Source: Dicyema japonicum
Taxonomy: Eukaryota; Dicyemida; Rhombozoa; Dicyemidae
Length of the DNA: 64,000 nt
Assembly: GCA_011109175.1 (NCBI GenBank)
Contig: RDEW01000008.1
Span: 338,949-402,948, forward strand
Direction of reading: 5' to 3'
The position numbers and the translations under genes were made by a program. The first letter of the stretch is position 1; each line of letters begins with the position of its first letter. Of the stretch, positions 12,349 to 24,189 are shown piece by piece. The notes under the pieces are model-generated. The model ran no database searches and had not been told where the DNA came from. It was given only the letters and a program-made list of their open reading frames with translations.

Positions 12349-13806
12349 TTATTGAGTGACATCTCTAACAGCTTTGACAAAATAGTCAATGTTTCCAGTA
12401 TTAAGTCCAGTAACAGATATACGTCCATCATTGGTCATATAAATAGAGTATTTATCCCTCAATATTTCAACCTAAAAGTAATAAATATATTAAACATATT
12501 TCTTTTCTATTCCAGTAAAACAGAACATTCCAATCTGTCGTTCAACATGACTCCAATCTCTACTGGAACCATATTCACCCATTTTACTAACAACCATTTT
12601 ACGCATCTTCAAAACTCTATTAGCCATTCCTTTAACTTCCTCACACCTATAATTAAACCAACATTACAAATACCACAAATTCATCAATTCTTGGTTATTT
12701 AGTATTTTTGAGGCAATTTTTGCACCATGAATTGGCGGAAAAGAACATAGACGTCTCCCAATAAACAACAAATTCGACATGACTCCTTCTTTTTCTTCTT
12801 CAGAATTACAAACCACTGTAAGTGTCCCAGTCCTTTCTCCATATAATCCCATATTTTTGGAAAACGACTGGGCAAGCAAAACAGAACATCCTCCCGAATT
12901 TGCCTGATTTGTCAAATACCGAACAGCAGCAGCGTCGAAAGCAAGGTCACCAGTGGCGTACCCTTGATAGGCCATATCGAAGAATAAACAACAATTTTTC
13001 TTAGAAAGAACATCCAAAATAGCTTTCCATTGGTCCATCTATTGGTGAATCATTAAATTAACAGTTGGGTCAACTCCAGTTGGGTTATGAGCGCAAGCAT
13101 GAAGAAGTACAATAGATCCGTCATCCAATGCCTAGTGTTATAATTGATAATACTTGTAAATCAGCCATCATCCCTTCAAAATCAAGATTATTAGTATGAC
13201 GATCATAGTATCTGTAAGAACTTACCTTCATTCCTACTTTACTGAAAATTCCACTATGGTTGGCCCAAGAAGGATTTGGTAAAAATATCTCTTTCTTTAA
13301 GGGCCAATTCATCATCTAGGAGTCACATAAATATATACCAAAAATTCAGCCCCCAGTCTGAGAGCACCTGTCCCTGACACAGATTGAAAAGTACAGTTCT
13401 ACAAAATCAAATAAAACTCGTAGATAATGAAATAAAATAATACAAGGTTGTTTCGAATAACATTAGAGTCCTCACCAAAGGCTATAACCGCAGCTTTCTG
13501 ACGAAAGTCAGGAAATCCAGACAATGGTGGATACTCCTTGTTGGTGTTTTCTGCCAAAATCATATTCTCAGCCTTAAATGTTATCCCAGTAATCACTTTT
13601 TTTACGACATCAAGCACATAAGGTTGTCCATTATCGTCTCTATAGGCACCAATAGTTAGATTTATTTTATTAGGATTTTGGTCTTTCTTGAATGCATCGC
13701 TTAGTCCTAAGATAGCATCGGGGGGCATTGCTACAACGTTTGACCATTTGCGATTAAAATGATTTATGAATTTGGAATTTTTCCACAATCCGAGATTACG
13801 AATCAT
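12349..13806 (-). CDS. GOT2: Aspartate aminotransferase, mitochondrial
   Basis: PLP enzyme interconverting aspartate plus 2-oxoglutarate and oxaloacetate plus glutamate; part of the malate-aspartate shuttle. The first ~28 residues ([13 protein letters not shown]...) are basic and lack acidic residues, like a mitochondrial presequence, and are followed by [16 protein letters not shown] and [14 protein letters not shown]. Later come [60 protein letters not shown], the PLP-lysine segment [21 protein letters not shown] and [19 protein letters not shown]. Six introns are needed: 13399-13443 (45 nt), 13316-13338 (23), 13132-13153 (22), 13039-13062 (24), 12647-12673 (27) and 12472-12495 (24), all GT...AG. 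Removing them leaves 430 codons plus stop, the same length as mammalian GOT2, with no frameshift. Confidence 0.97.
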
Positions 13807-13989
13807 TCAATTGAATTCTAATTAATTTAAAATACTATTTAAATTTAAGATGTTTAAAATAAAATATAATTTTAAAATATTATTTAATAAATTTTGTAGT
13901 AAAAAACTTGTTTGCTTGATGATTAATAGGTCACTTATGTTTAATTAATTCGTTTTAATAGCTAAATAATTTTAGTAATTTACATGTTA

Positions 13990-14335
13990 ACTTAATGTTC
14001 TAACGTGGCGCCATGTGGTGCTATGTGACCAGTTTGTCAAAAATTATTTTCCCTCCTTTAATGGCGTCATTGGATCCATCTTACTGAAGAGACGCCAAAT
14101 GCATGGCGGGCATCAAGAGGATCAACTATTCTTTCCCCGGGACAATGTCGTTGTCATTGGATCCATCTTACTGAAGAGACGCCAAATGCATGGCGGGCAT
14201 CAAGAGGATCAACTATTCTTTCCCCGGGACAATGTCGTTACCAGGAGACAAATTCTGGAACGTTGGAACGAGTCAAAATAAAGGAATTAGTTAGTTTGGT
14301 TACCTTTGGTCTTTGGAATAATTTTAATTTAATGT
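13990..14335 (+). repeat. Interspersed repeat with internal 87-bp tandem duplication
   Basis: Contains GGCGTCATTGGATCCATC and GACGCCAAATGC, and ends in TTTGGTCTTTGGAATAATTT. The same order of blocks recurs at 20445-20735, and the first block is echoed at 19320-19410. Units 14066-14152 and 14153-14239 are an essentially exact 87-bp tandem duplication. No protein domain was recognised, so it may be a non-autonomous element or the untranslated end of a larger one. Confidence 0.6.
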
Positions 14336-14722
14336 TATATTGCAATTTTATTGTGGTTTTTAATTTAATGTGGTGTTATAATGGTTCGCAATAAATAATT
14401 TGTAATTCCCTAAGTTTCAAAATGATTAATTCATGATTGCATATTTAATCGACCAGCATTCATATTAAACTAAATATGTATTCTAGATTACGATTTCATT
14501 TTTAGTTAAAATAGTCCCATCTTACTTTTAAACCTTAATTTCGCATGTCCTGATGTGAAAATTCATTATTTTTATAACGAAAAATGTATTACACGAATGA
14601 ATGTATGCAAAAATATGCAAAGAAAAACAAGGCCCTCTAAAATACCTCATAATTTAGCTATTTCTAAACGAGAGACGTTTAAGTAGTATAATAGTCTAAT
14701 CCACTATAATGGAGTTGGGTAG
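14336..14722. other. AT-rich intergenic stretch
   Basis: No coding frame, structured RNA or repeat recognised between the interspersed repeat and the end of the PDS5 gene. Confidence 0.5.
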
Positions 14723-17700
14723 TCAAGTTAGAAAATTCATTAACAAAATAAACCCAACAAAAATATCAACTTTACAGAATCGACACTCTACAAATAAATA
14801 AAATAACAACCAAAGACATAACTCTGAATCATCAGCACTAAAATGTAAATTAAACCCAAACCTTTTACACTTCTTATTAGAATTCTCCAACCTAAAATGA
14901 AATAAGCAAAATACAAATCATTATTATCAGATTCATTAGTGACAAACTCAACTATACTCTCGAAAGGTCTATTACTACAACAAATATACTTTTGCATTCC
15001 ACCATATTCTCGTTCAACTCGTTTCAATGGTGTACTTGTCTCTATCCTCTGGTGAGGCAAATTTGATGACTTTCTAAACTAACTAAAGACCCAACTCATT
15101 CACACCCCTTTGATGTTTTCTTTTAGATGGATTCCTATTAAAAACTACCAAAAACTACGTCACAAACTCAAGGTTTTCAAGTTCCTCAGTGAGATGCTAC
15201 AGTATTACATAAAAATACTGGTAAAATTGTCTGTCTAACTTCAAGAGGGGCAAACACAATTTGTCGATTAAATGAATCCTATAAACTAACACATAAAAAG
15301 ACTTCATTGACTTTGACAAACAGTTTGTGTGGAATGTGAGTAAATTCACAGTCTTTATCAGTCAAATGGTAATTGGATGATTTAACAATGATATGCAAGT
15401 GCATTATGTCACAAATAGCCCACAAAATCTGTTAATAAACAAATGTAAAACTTTGTTAAAGTCATAGTCGACATAATTGTCAGAACAACGATATTCTTTT
15501 ATTTTTTGAACATAGTGGATCAAATTTTTGTAATTATCATTAGTCACAAGCAACACCATAAATGATCCAAGGGCCCTAGAACTTACAAACATGTCAACTT
15601 TGATATCTTCAAAAGACCTTCATTGTCATCAATTGATTTACAAATGCCGAGAGAAGCCAAAAAATGCACAATGTAAGGAATAACAACTTCTGGAGCTGAG
15701 TTTTTATAGGTGACTGATAGTTAGATAAATAAAAACATGCTGTCTTGCAGAACCGGGAAGAAAATTCCCTCCTTTTATTAACATATTTGGATAAGAATTT
15801 CTTTGTAGAATTTTCATCGGTTCCTGTAAGTCCAAGAAAAGACAAAACAAAAAGACTCATAAACTGAATGGGAAGTTTCATCCAGTCTAATAAATTCTTG
15901 ACTTTATCCAAAATGATATCCCTCAATTCTCTATGACACCGCTAAAGTTTATAAAGTTAGAGAACCTCAACCACACTTTTCGTAGTCTTAGTACTGTCCA
16001 TCTGATTGACTGTAAGAATGAAAACGTCATAAATCAGTTTTGGAGAAACAACCGAGTAAATATTACATTTCTGGCATAATTTGATAACTATGAGTGCAGC
16101 TTCTGATCGAAAGTGCATTCTTAAACATTCACTAACAAATTAATTTTAAACTCACTGTTTCATGGAATCACCAAAACCCTTAACATCAAACAGAATGCAC
16201 TTGTGCAACAACTCTAAACATTTTTTAACAATCTCCGAATTGAGGTGAACCTTACTATACTGACATCCCAAAATAATTCGTTTCAGTAATTTTAAACCAC
16301 AAATCTAAATTTAACAAACCAATTCACTTTTTTGTGGAATAATTCGTCAACATCTTCCAAAGAGATCCACTTTGACTTTGCTGTAGTGGTCTTGTGCTTT
16401 AATGAGAATAGATTTAAAAAGTGGTTATTAACAAAATCTCCCATTTTCTCCAAAGCAAGTCCATCAACCATCTCACAGGACATCCCAACAAGTGTCATTT
16501 TGTGGATATAGTCATCATCGTCCACGGAGATGTTAGTAGAAACCGACTAATTATATTTATTAAAACACAACATTATATATTTCGGGTAAAGGCGAAATAT
16601 TTGAAGCCATGTGGAGAATTCTTGCAGCAAGCTTAGTCTCCTTGGATGACTTGGGGGAAGATATTTTACATGAAAGAATTTCCCTTAAGATTCTGAGAAA
16701 AATAAGTTAACCCATACTCAAAATTGTCCCCAAAGTCCCTTTCCATGTTATTTCATATGAATAGTAAGAGTTGCAACGAATTAATCGCTGGAATATAGAT
16801 AAAAAATGCATAATGACGACTCTCCCCTGTCACACCAAGTCGTTAAAGTTGAGAGGACTGCCTCCACTAGGAAAAATTATGGGAAATTTGTAAAAAGAAT
16901 CTAAAATTAAAGTAAAGAAAAAGCCCAATAGTTCCATAAATAATATTTCAAATTGTTTTTTGGAAATCAACATGGATTTCTAGATTTGACTGAAATGCTT
17001 TTTCATTAGACTGACAGAACTGATAATTTTACTGGAAGCATATTCAATCAAATGTATGAATGTAAAAATGGAAAATAAATTAGCTAATAAAACACTGTGA
17101 AGATTTTCCACCCCTGCCAAATTAGCTAGTCGATTCTAAAAAAGAATCATAAATAATTTAAAATAATAAAGAATATTAAAATCCATTTAATAAGAATAAA
17201 TACATTTTTCGCTGTCATTTCAGAATATTTGAATTCGGTGTTGATGTAATTTTTAAGAAAAATTAAATTTCCCCTAAAAATTGGCGAATTATCTGTCATA
17301 AAAAACTTCATCAGAAAAGTTAAAGTTTTCGGAGACCCGGTTGAAAGATATTCTTAGTTAAAAATAATAAAACTAGTTAGAGTTGATATTTTGGCATTTA
17401 TAGAGTCAGTGGAACCTTCAGAATCTGTAATATCTTCGAGAATCATCAAACATATATTTCTAATCCTCTGAGTCCGTCTTATAATCCCAGTTAGGACGCT
17501 TTTATAGTAACAAAAAATACGTTTTCGAAGTCTGATCTTCCCTTATGAAAATCTCATATAACAGTTTAGCAGTGTTCTCAGGGCAATCAGCCGAAGAAAA
17601 AAGGAAAATTAGGCATTCATCAGCAAGCCTTCTGTTAAATATTAAACAGAAAACAAATACTTGTCTTCAATATTATGCTGACATAAATGAAGAAGAATCT

Positions 17701-19238
17701 GTTCCACTACTTTCTGCATTTTACATTCATGCAATGGTTTATACTTTTCACTACACATTTCATGAGTTAAAAGTCTAGTCAAAGTCCACATTGCTTTTTT
17801 CCTCACAGAAATCTGGAAGAATTAACAATCAGTTACTACTTTCTTGTCTCTTGTTTCTAGGAAGAGCATTTCTAGTAATTGAGAGTTAGGATCATCCATT
17901 GATTGTTTAATAATAACTCCGACAGAGGTGATGACCTCTAATCTGACCGACTCGTCATCATGTAAAGTACAAATCTCATCTACGAGAATCACATCTATTC
18001 CTACCTGTCAAACACATCCTTAGGGTTTCATCATTCTGGTAGAGTTTCATTCCTGCTTCAATGCAGGCTTTACAGACATCAACAGAGTCAGATTTAAAAC
18101 TATCCACTAAAATAGCCACAAAGTACCACGACAAAAAAGTCTTCCACAGGGAAGTGTATTGGGCCAATGGGGGGCCGTCCTGCAAATTCTTCGAAAAGTA
18201 ATCGCCAATGAATCTGATAAACTGTACTTTCTCAGCATCCGCGCACGTATTCTAATATTTAAGAACAAAATACCAATTTAAAATCAAGATGGAGTAAAGC
18301 AAGCTGAACAAAACTGAAAGAAATAATACTAAGTTCTTGGATGACGGAATATATACAGATCAGTGGTTTGCTTTTAAACATGAGACTCTTACAGTACTAA
18401 GATTGATTCAAATTGAAAACATTTTGTAGAGAAAAGCATATCGAGTCGTGGGATCTTATAAGGATTTCAACTAGAAGGTCGTGGTGTTCATTATTTAGCT
18501 TAAAGTAAAGTTAATGAGAAAACTTTAAACGGGGTTGTTATCCACACAAGAAACTGGTCAAAGATGGGATCAAGGTCACGAGAGTCAGAAATGAGATAGG
18601 AAAGAGAATTTATCAAATATTCACTCACATCAGAATTTAGCTTACTAAATGGATAAAATAAATGTAAAACCATTTCAGACCGATTACTCTACGAAATAGG
18701 GCAAAAATAAAATCATTTGGATTTTCGAATATGCACACTATATTGAAGATATTAATGTAAGATACATTCTGTAAAAATAACAAAAAACTCAGAAACATGT
18801 AAAAAACACTCGCATAAGGTGATATCAACGCCATTCCCCTCATCAAGGGACTTTATATTATCGATAAATAAATGTACGCATTTCTGAGTTAATACTAAAA
18901 TAAAACCTCTGTTGTTGACTGATCTATGAAAGGAGATTGAGGAACAGTGAGACGGAACCCTTCAGAGAGAAGAGTACAGAGAAGAGATCTTATTCTTATG
19001 GAAGAAGATGATGAAAAGGTAGTCAAAAGGTGAGTGAATATGCTAGAGGTTTGACTTGGGAGAGCTGAATCCAAGTCTTTTATAATTTGATAATATTCCT
19101 ATAAATAAGCGAAATTTGATTTACTTTTAGTTTCAATACAATTTCTTTAAATGGTGATTCTTTTGATAAAAATTTTAATTCTTCTAAGATCATCACAACA
19201 ATCACAAATCGAATACTACAAGCCCGCTTTTTATTCAT
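14723..19238 (-). CDS. PDS5: PDS5 cohesin-associated HEAT-repeat protein
   Basis: Chromatin protein that binds the SMC1-SMC3-SCC1 cohesin ring and controls its loading, acetylation and release. Minus-strand exons align in order with metazoan PDS5: LLCTLLSEGFRLTVPQSPF then IDNIKSLDEG (18990-18790), INIFNIVCIFENPNDFIFAL (about 18760-18690), VDGLALEKMGDFVNNHFL (16470-16400), AALIVIKLCQKCNIYSVVSP (16100-16030), RDIILDKVKNLL and VNKRREFSSRFCK (15920-15740), VVIPYIVHFLASLG (15690-15640), FMVLLVTNDNYKN (15570-15520). Placed introns include 19099-19124 (26 nt), 18884-18906 (23), 15279-15302 (24), 15197-15218 (22), 15135-15158 (24) and 14892-14914 (23). About 30 exons are implied; not all were resolved. 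The start (19238) and the last exon (stop near 14723, odd hydrophobic tail) are uncertain. Confidence 0.88.
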
Positions 19239-19319
19239 ATTTTCTTGAATTTATTTTTAACTTATTTTATAATTTATTAATTATGCAGTTGATAAAAACA
19301 AAACTAAATTTTAAATGGA

Positions 19320-20760
19320 TGACTTGACAATCGGCCGCGTGGAGAAATAATGTTAGCGTGGCCTCAGGTAGTTCACCTTATGTGGTGGCGCTCAATGAGG
19401 AAATACACCGAATAGAACCATTTTATTTTTCCCGTCCAGTCGACTCGTATGCCTAGATGGTATATCTCAACTCGAAACGTGAGGCGTTGCTTGCTCTTCT
19501 GGAAACTCTTCCTTTCTTGACAATTGAACAAAACATGGGACGAAAACCCCCATTACAATGCAGCTTATAAAAACAAAGATATTGAAACTATGGAGTATTT
19601 TGTTTGAACACAAGATCACCTTATTCAAGAGTCAAAACTTTCTACAAGGAGTGTAGCCCCATTATTTCCTTCATACACCGTAATTAGAAAAGACAGATTT
19701 GGAAGTTTAGGGTAATATCATTAAGAATGGTTTGACCTACTTTGATGTGAGCACATGAGTGGACAATATAATATTAACATGGCAGAAATTATAAACAAAT
19801 ATCGTTAATGGTTAATGTTATTTCATTTTGACCAACTTATACATTCCTACGCCAAGATTCTTTTTTAGAAACTATGTCCAATTCTTCCCCTTACTTTTTT
19901 TCACAACATTTGAAAGACGTTCTAGCAAGGGGCTTCCGGAAACTCAACTTCAACAAAACCTTTCTAAAGTCCATGACCCATTCGTCACAGGAATGCTCTG
20001 CCGTCTTATACCATTAGTCTTAAAGCCGACGGTGGAGTATGTCTGCGCTTCCCGGGATTACAGAATTTCAAACTTTTACTAGATAAATTCCCTAAGAGCA
20101 AAAATGGTCCGCATTGCCAATCTCTGTGCTCAATTATTCCCCATTTACTTGACAACAAGGTAATACGGAATAATGGTTCCGGCTTCATCACTCTCTGCGG
20201 CTCAGAATCCGATCGCTTCTACCAATCAGCGATAGAAACCGCCGGTACACGTAAATTGGGGAAAAATCCCACATCTCTCCAAATTATCATGAAAAAGGAA
20301 TTCTGTGGATTCAGAAAAGCTGTGGGTACTATAGAGGTGCACAGCAAAAAGGACTTGATCCTGTTAAGGTCTACCGGGATTACTTAATTAGATGGTTTAC
20401 CTCCTTCTTTCTTAGTGCTCCCTTTATCTGGATTAGATAATAATAATCGGCCGCGTGGTGCCATGTGGCTACTTGATTGAAAATTTCTCTTCCTTCTGGT
20501 GGCGTCATTGGATCCACCTCACTCAGTAGACGCCAAATGCCTTGCCGGAATTCAAAATGATAAATCTATTTATTCCATCGGGAAACAATTTTTCTCCCTG
20601 ACGACGAGTTCTGAAATCGATCTCAGCTTCCCGGACAACGTTTCCTGGATCACTTTGATTGAGTGAAGGTTCTGCTGGAGTACGTCAGGATCAATAAATT
20701 AGTTTGATTTACTCTTGGTCTTTAGAATAATTTGATAGTTAATTTAACATTTCAGCAGCA
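19320..20760 (+). repeat. Copies of the CGGCCGCGTGG / GGATCCA repeat, plus decayed sequence
   Basis: TCGGCCGCGTGG occurs at 19331 and 20445; the second is followed by GGCGTCATTGGATCCACCTC, GACGCCAAATGC and TTGGTCTTTAGAATAAT, the order seen at 13990-14335. Between them, 19828-20082 is open but shows no domain I can name; a phrase near 20020 (KADGGV) might be a relic of a group E RT. Confidence 0.5.
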
Positions 20761-21039
20761 CTATAACTTCTGATGTTTCTCAGAGGTCATGTAAAGTGCC
20801 TCGAAAGAACACCATTCACCCCACTCAATCGGAGACAATCCTCTTCTGGCGATATGTTCGAGTCTGGTGTAACCTAGTGGAATCACGTTATTGGTTGATT
20901 TGGTTTCATTGTGATCTTTGGATTTTTTCATTTACTTAACATGGCGTCATGTACTTTATTAGTTGTAAAGCTCTTGATGCTCTCAAAGTCAATATAATGT
21001 ATTTATTAAAAAAATCATTAGTGCCAATTAGAGTTCATT
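20761..21039. other. No gene seen
   Basis: Contains TTGATTTGGTTTCATTGTGA followed by TCTTTGGAT at 20897-20925, similar to the 3' end of the repeat above, suggesting another truncated copy. Confidence 0.4.
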
Positions 21040-21170
21040 TATCCTGGTGACGACTGAACGTAGCTCTTAAATCTTCTGGCTGAACGTAACTCTGATGACA
21101 TCGGATCTGAAGGTCGTGGGTTCGAATCCGAAAGATGGATCACAAACGTGGTATTGAGTGTGCATGACGT
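21040..21170 (+). repeat. tRNA-derived SINE-like sequence
   Basis: GGTTCGAATCC at 21119-21129 is a perfect RNA polymerase III B box, preceded by a plausible A-box region near 21078 (TTCTGGCTGAACG) and an anticodon-arm-like segment. The T and acceptor stems do not pair properly, so it is not a functional tRNA. A related sequence without the B box is at 8905-8950. Confidence 0.45.
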
Positions 21171-21188
21171 GTGTATTGGATTGACAGC

Positions 21189-22140
21189 TTATTCTGACTG
21201 CATAAATTCCGAATCTGTCAAACGGAAGAAACTAAAGAAATGCTCGACCCTTGGAGATCGTTCAGTTTTGTCAAAATCACCGTCGAATCTCTCAAGCGGT
21301 TTGAAGAATCCCCTCTTTTTCGCAAGTTTTCTTAATTCATCGAAATCGTCGGCCGTTTTTAGTTTTCTGTCGAGGTCTTTTAATTCTTGATATAACAGAG
21401 GGCAGAGTTGTAACGGGCCTTTAAATAATTTTTTTTGCTCCATGAGATATTCCTCCATCAAACGATTTGCTGGTACGCCCAAGTCTATTCACATTTTGTA
21501 ACCAATTCTCCACCACCTCAATCGTTGTATTTCCATCAATAGTGGTTCGGTAGCTGAGTTGGTCCCACTTTGAAAATATATATTCTTCGCGGTTGATAAC
21601 TCGGTACTGGTACATTATAGTACCCCCAAAGCACTTATAGTACTCCCTAAGCAATTTTTCTCATACTTTAGTTAAAGCACATTCGCGTTACCAATGAACA
21701 CTTTATGGTTTCGCTTGTGCCATGTTTTTTGATTATCCTTTCCGCTAGTTTTTCCATCCTTTTCGTTGTAGTCCTCGTTTCCTGATTTCGTCCATATCGT
21801 CCGCATCTATCAGTCGGCACCCGATCATTGCGCAATCCTCCGCGAGTGTCCTTGAAAGACAAGTTCTTGGACGTCCTCTAAATGCAGGAGATACAGATAA
21901 CCGAAAAATTCTTCCATGGCAGCATTGCATGGAGTCTGTTCATCCATCCGTAGAATATGTCCAGAAAAGCGCCAGCGGGTTTCAAGTACGTTCAGGCCTA
22001 TTGGTCCACAATCAGTCAGTATAATTTATTGTTTGAAATTTTCTTTGGCCAAGAGTATTCAAGGAGTTTTCTTAGTTGGCCTCTGTGAAAAGAGTTAAGT
22101 TGTTCCATATCTTTATTTGATGTTCCCCAAGTACCTGAGT
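21189..22140 (-). mobile_element. Two LINE group A 3'-end fragments in series
   Basis: The 21482-21189 frame contains LDRKLKTADDFDELRKLAKKR and the 21930-21745 frame contains FRGRPRTCLSRTLAEDC and RLIDADDMDEIRKRGLQ. Both correspond to the RGRPR...LKTGDDLDEL block at the C-terminus of group A elements, so two separate terminal pieces lie one after the other on the minus strand. Only about 150 codons of each are visible. Confidence 0.7.
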
Positions 22141-22184
22141 TGTACATGAGGACTGGTCGGACAAATCCATAAACGTAATCGCAG

Positions 22185-23640
22185 AGGAACACGAAGGATA
22201 TAAGTATTTGGGTGTTACCGAAACTCTAAAGTCCCTTATAATGCCTGAGACAAAGCGACAAATAACTGAAGGCATCCGTAAAAGAGCAGCGTTATTTTGT
22301 AAGACGTCTCTAAATACAAGGAATTTGTTCCTAGCATTAAATGAGTATGCTGTCTCGCTGCTAAACTACTACATAGGTGTTGTGGAGTTTGAGCCCAAAG
22401 AGTATGATGAGATGGATGTTGTGATCCGTTGAGTACTCAGAGAGAACCATGTCCATGTGCTGGCAGCCAATAAGGAGAGACTATATTTACTCCGTGATAA
22501 ATTCGGCCGTGGACTGTGTGGAGTAGTCCAACTAAGTGAGCGCATCCTAATGCGAATGCACGACACCCTGATAGCTGGGTCAAGTGTGTCTGCTAGGAAG
22601 CACGCCATAATAACGACCGAGAAAACACGGGCAACCCACCTAGGCACTATCAGACCTTTTTTGTCTGCTAAGTATGGTGTTGATGATGGTGGGCTAGTAA
22701 ATGTGAAGGCGTTGATCGAATTACAATATAATAATTTGATGGAAAAGATCAACTTAAAAAGCCTTCATAAGGTCCTCTTCAGAGCATTGGACAACCCACA
22801 TGTCGACCTTAAGTCGTCGACAATATGGCTAAAATACGGTGACAACTCACCTCGATCGGAGGCGTTGTACACGTATATGCAAGACCGCAATATTTTTTGG
22901 GGTCGATCAACAAATACATGTCCCCACTGTAAGTCAAGGAGCATGTCGGTTGATCATTTAGCCACTCGATGTGGATCCATGCTCTGCCACGACTATGTGT
23001 GGAGGCACAACGAGGTAGTAAGGAGTCTTCATCTTCTACTATGCAATAAGTATGGTATTCGCCACACCAGAAAGTTGCGGACTCATAAGGTGCAATCTGT
23101 AGTAGAGAACACCAGGGTCCAAATTAAGGTAGACAGTGTTATCCGTACCTCGGTGCTAGTCAAGCACAATAAACCGGACATTGTGGTACACGATAAGGAG
23201 TCTGGCCAAGTCCTTATCATAGAGGTTGGCATCACGTCTCAAGACCGTTTGCAGACTGTGGAGGTGGAGAAAAAAAGGAAGTATGACTTACTTGCAAACG
23301 AGATGGGGCAGATGCTTGGTTGCAAGGTCCTCGTTATTCCAATAGTAATGACGTGGGAAGGAATTGCAACAAAGTACCACAAGGGTTATCTGAAGCAGTT
23401 GGGGTAGATAGGAAGCTCCAGGCCTATCTACAGTCCACTGTATTAAAGTGGACCCTAGAGAGCCTGACACTGGAGTATAGGAGGCAGAGCCCTGAGATGC
23501 CATATGGGCAGAGGGTTCAATTGGACAAGGCGCTCTCGGAGTTGTTTCAGAAACCAGAATCGGACCTCCCTGAGGAGGCTGGCGAACAGGCAGGGGAGGA
23601 AGGTTGTTGATTATTAAATATATTAACTTTTTTTATTGTT
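22185..23640 (+). mobile_element. LINE group D with restriction-like endonuclease, 3' half
   Basis: Starts inside the RT thumb region (KYLGVTETLKSLIMPETKR), continues through the 22457-23407 frame (described separately) and ends in a 3' tail TTATTAAATATATTAAC...TTAAATAAAG near 23610-23650. In-frame TGA at 22430-22432 and a probable lost G in the GGGG run at 23400-23403 break an otherwise continuous protein, whose true end is QAGEEGC at 23608. The RT part of the same family, with the FIDDLK active site, is at 34436-35450. Confidence 0.8.
22457..23407 (+). CDS. C-terminal region of group D LINE: CCHC knuckle plus PD-(D/E)XK-like endonuclease
   Basis: This 316-codon frame is the C-terminal part of an early-branching (R4/NeSL/R2-like) non-LTR element. 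It has AANKERLYLLRDKFGRGL, a zinc knuckle CPHCKSRSMSVDHLATRC (C-x2-C-x8-H-x4-C, residues ~153-170), the adjacent RHNEV, and the endonuclease block KPDIVVHDKESGQVLIIEVG (residues ~239-258), in which PD and a downstream E/D fit the restriction-like nuclease that nicks the insertion target. The upstream RT lies in the same frame before an in-frame TGA. Elements of this kind often insert site-specifically; nothing in the flanks identifies the target. Confidence 0.82.
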   Translation: MLAANKERLYLLRDKFGRGLCGVVQLSERILMRMHDTLIAGSSVSARKHAIITTEKTRATHLGTIRPFLSAKYGVDDGGLVNVKALIELQYNNLMEKINLKSLHKVLFRALDNPHVDLKSSTIWLKYGDNSPRSEALYTYMQDRNIFWGRSTNTCPHCKSRSMSVDHLATRCGSMLCHDYVWRHNEVVRSLHLLLCNKYGIRHTRKLRTHKVQSVVENTRVQIKVDSVIRTSVLVKHNKPDIVVHDKESGQVLIIEVGITSQDRLQTVEVEKKRKYDLLANEMGQMLGCKVLVIPIVMTWEGIATKYHKGYLKQLG

Positions 23641-23724
23641 GGTTAAATAAAGTTCAATTTTATTCTCAATTTAAACTTGTAAAATATATATAAGAAGGAA
23701 TCAAAGACAAATGTTGTTTTAAAG

Positions 23725-24170
23725 ACTATTTATTGAAAATGTACATTACATAATTTTCCAGATTTCGTGTACAAAAGTTTCTGTTTGTCTTCAAAAAACT
23801 CTTGAATTGCAAAAAAACATTTTTCGACAGATGCCGAGGATGACTGAATAATCTTCAGGAGAGACATTTTTACATTCCATATTAATAATTTTAGTTAGGT
23901 TGAATTGCAAAAAAACATTTTTTGACAGATGCCGAGGATGACTGAATAATCTTCAGGAGAGACATTTTTACATTCCATATTAATAATTTTAGTTAGGTCG
24001 CTTTCCAAAATTCTCTTCTCCAAATATTGTTTGATCCCTGTTTCATCTTTCCCAAAATCTATTGCACTAAGCGTCGAATATGCGTACTCTATTGTACACT
24101 CGTTACTTTCAAATTGTAATATTTTTTCTGTGATAAATTACTATATAAGAACAACCTGGAGTATGTGAAT
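23725..24170 (-). CDS. Unidentified host gene, 3' end only
   Basis: Minus-strand frame gives ECTIEYAYSTLSAIDFGK (about 24105-24050), GIKQYLEKRILESDLTKII, MECKNVSPEDYSVILGICRK and, after a one-base shift in a T7 run, AIQEFFEDKQKLLYTKSGK to a stop near 23727. Composition and continuity look like a real protein, not a transposon, but I cannot name it. The upstream part is replaced by the RTE element at 24190. The coding region contains a 98-bp tandem duplication (23804-23999) that breaks the frame. Either a truncated gene or a gene with earlier exons beyond the insertion. Confidence 0.5.
23804..23999. repeat. 98-bp tandem duplication
   Basis: Units 23804-23901 and 23902-23999 differ at only two or three positions. 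The unit is not a multiple of three and lies in apparent coding sequence, so it is either an assembly artefact or a disabling mutation. Confidence 0.8.
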
Positions 24171-24189
24171 AGTTATGCGAAATAGCGCA

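Noticed and set aside
13200-13230. A 14-nt GT...AG segment inside the aminotransferase exon (GTAAGTTCTTACAG on the minus strand) as an even shorter intron
   Set aside because: Reading through gives [11 protein letters not shown], which aligns with homologs (GMQLQSYRYYD), while removal breaks the frame.
15404-15592. Separate small gene on the minus strand
   Set aside because: Its residues FMVLLVTNDNYKN align with PDS5 (FMLEVLMTKNENN), so it is an exon of that gene.
21040-21170. Functional tRNA gene
   Set aside because: Has a B box, but T-arm and acceptor stems do not pair, so only a SINE-like relic is supported.
22369-22752. 127-codon minus-strand frame with many Ser/Thr
   Set aside because: Antisense to the group D endonuclease frame, which has clear motifs.
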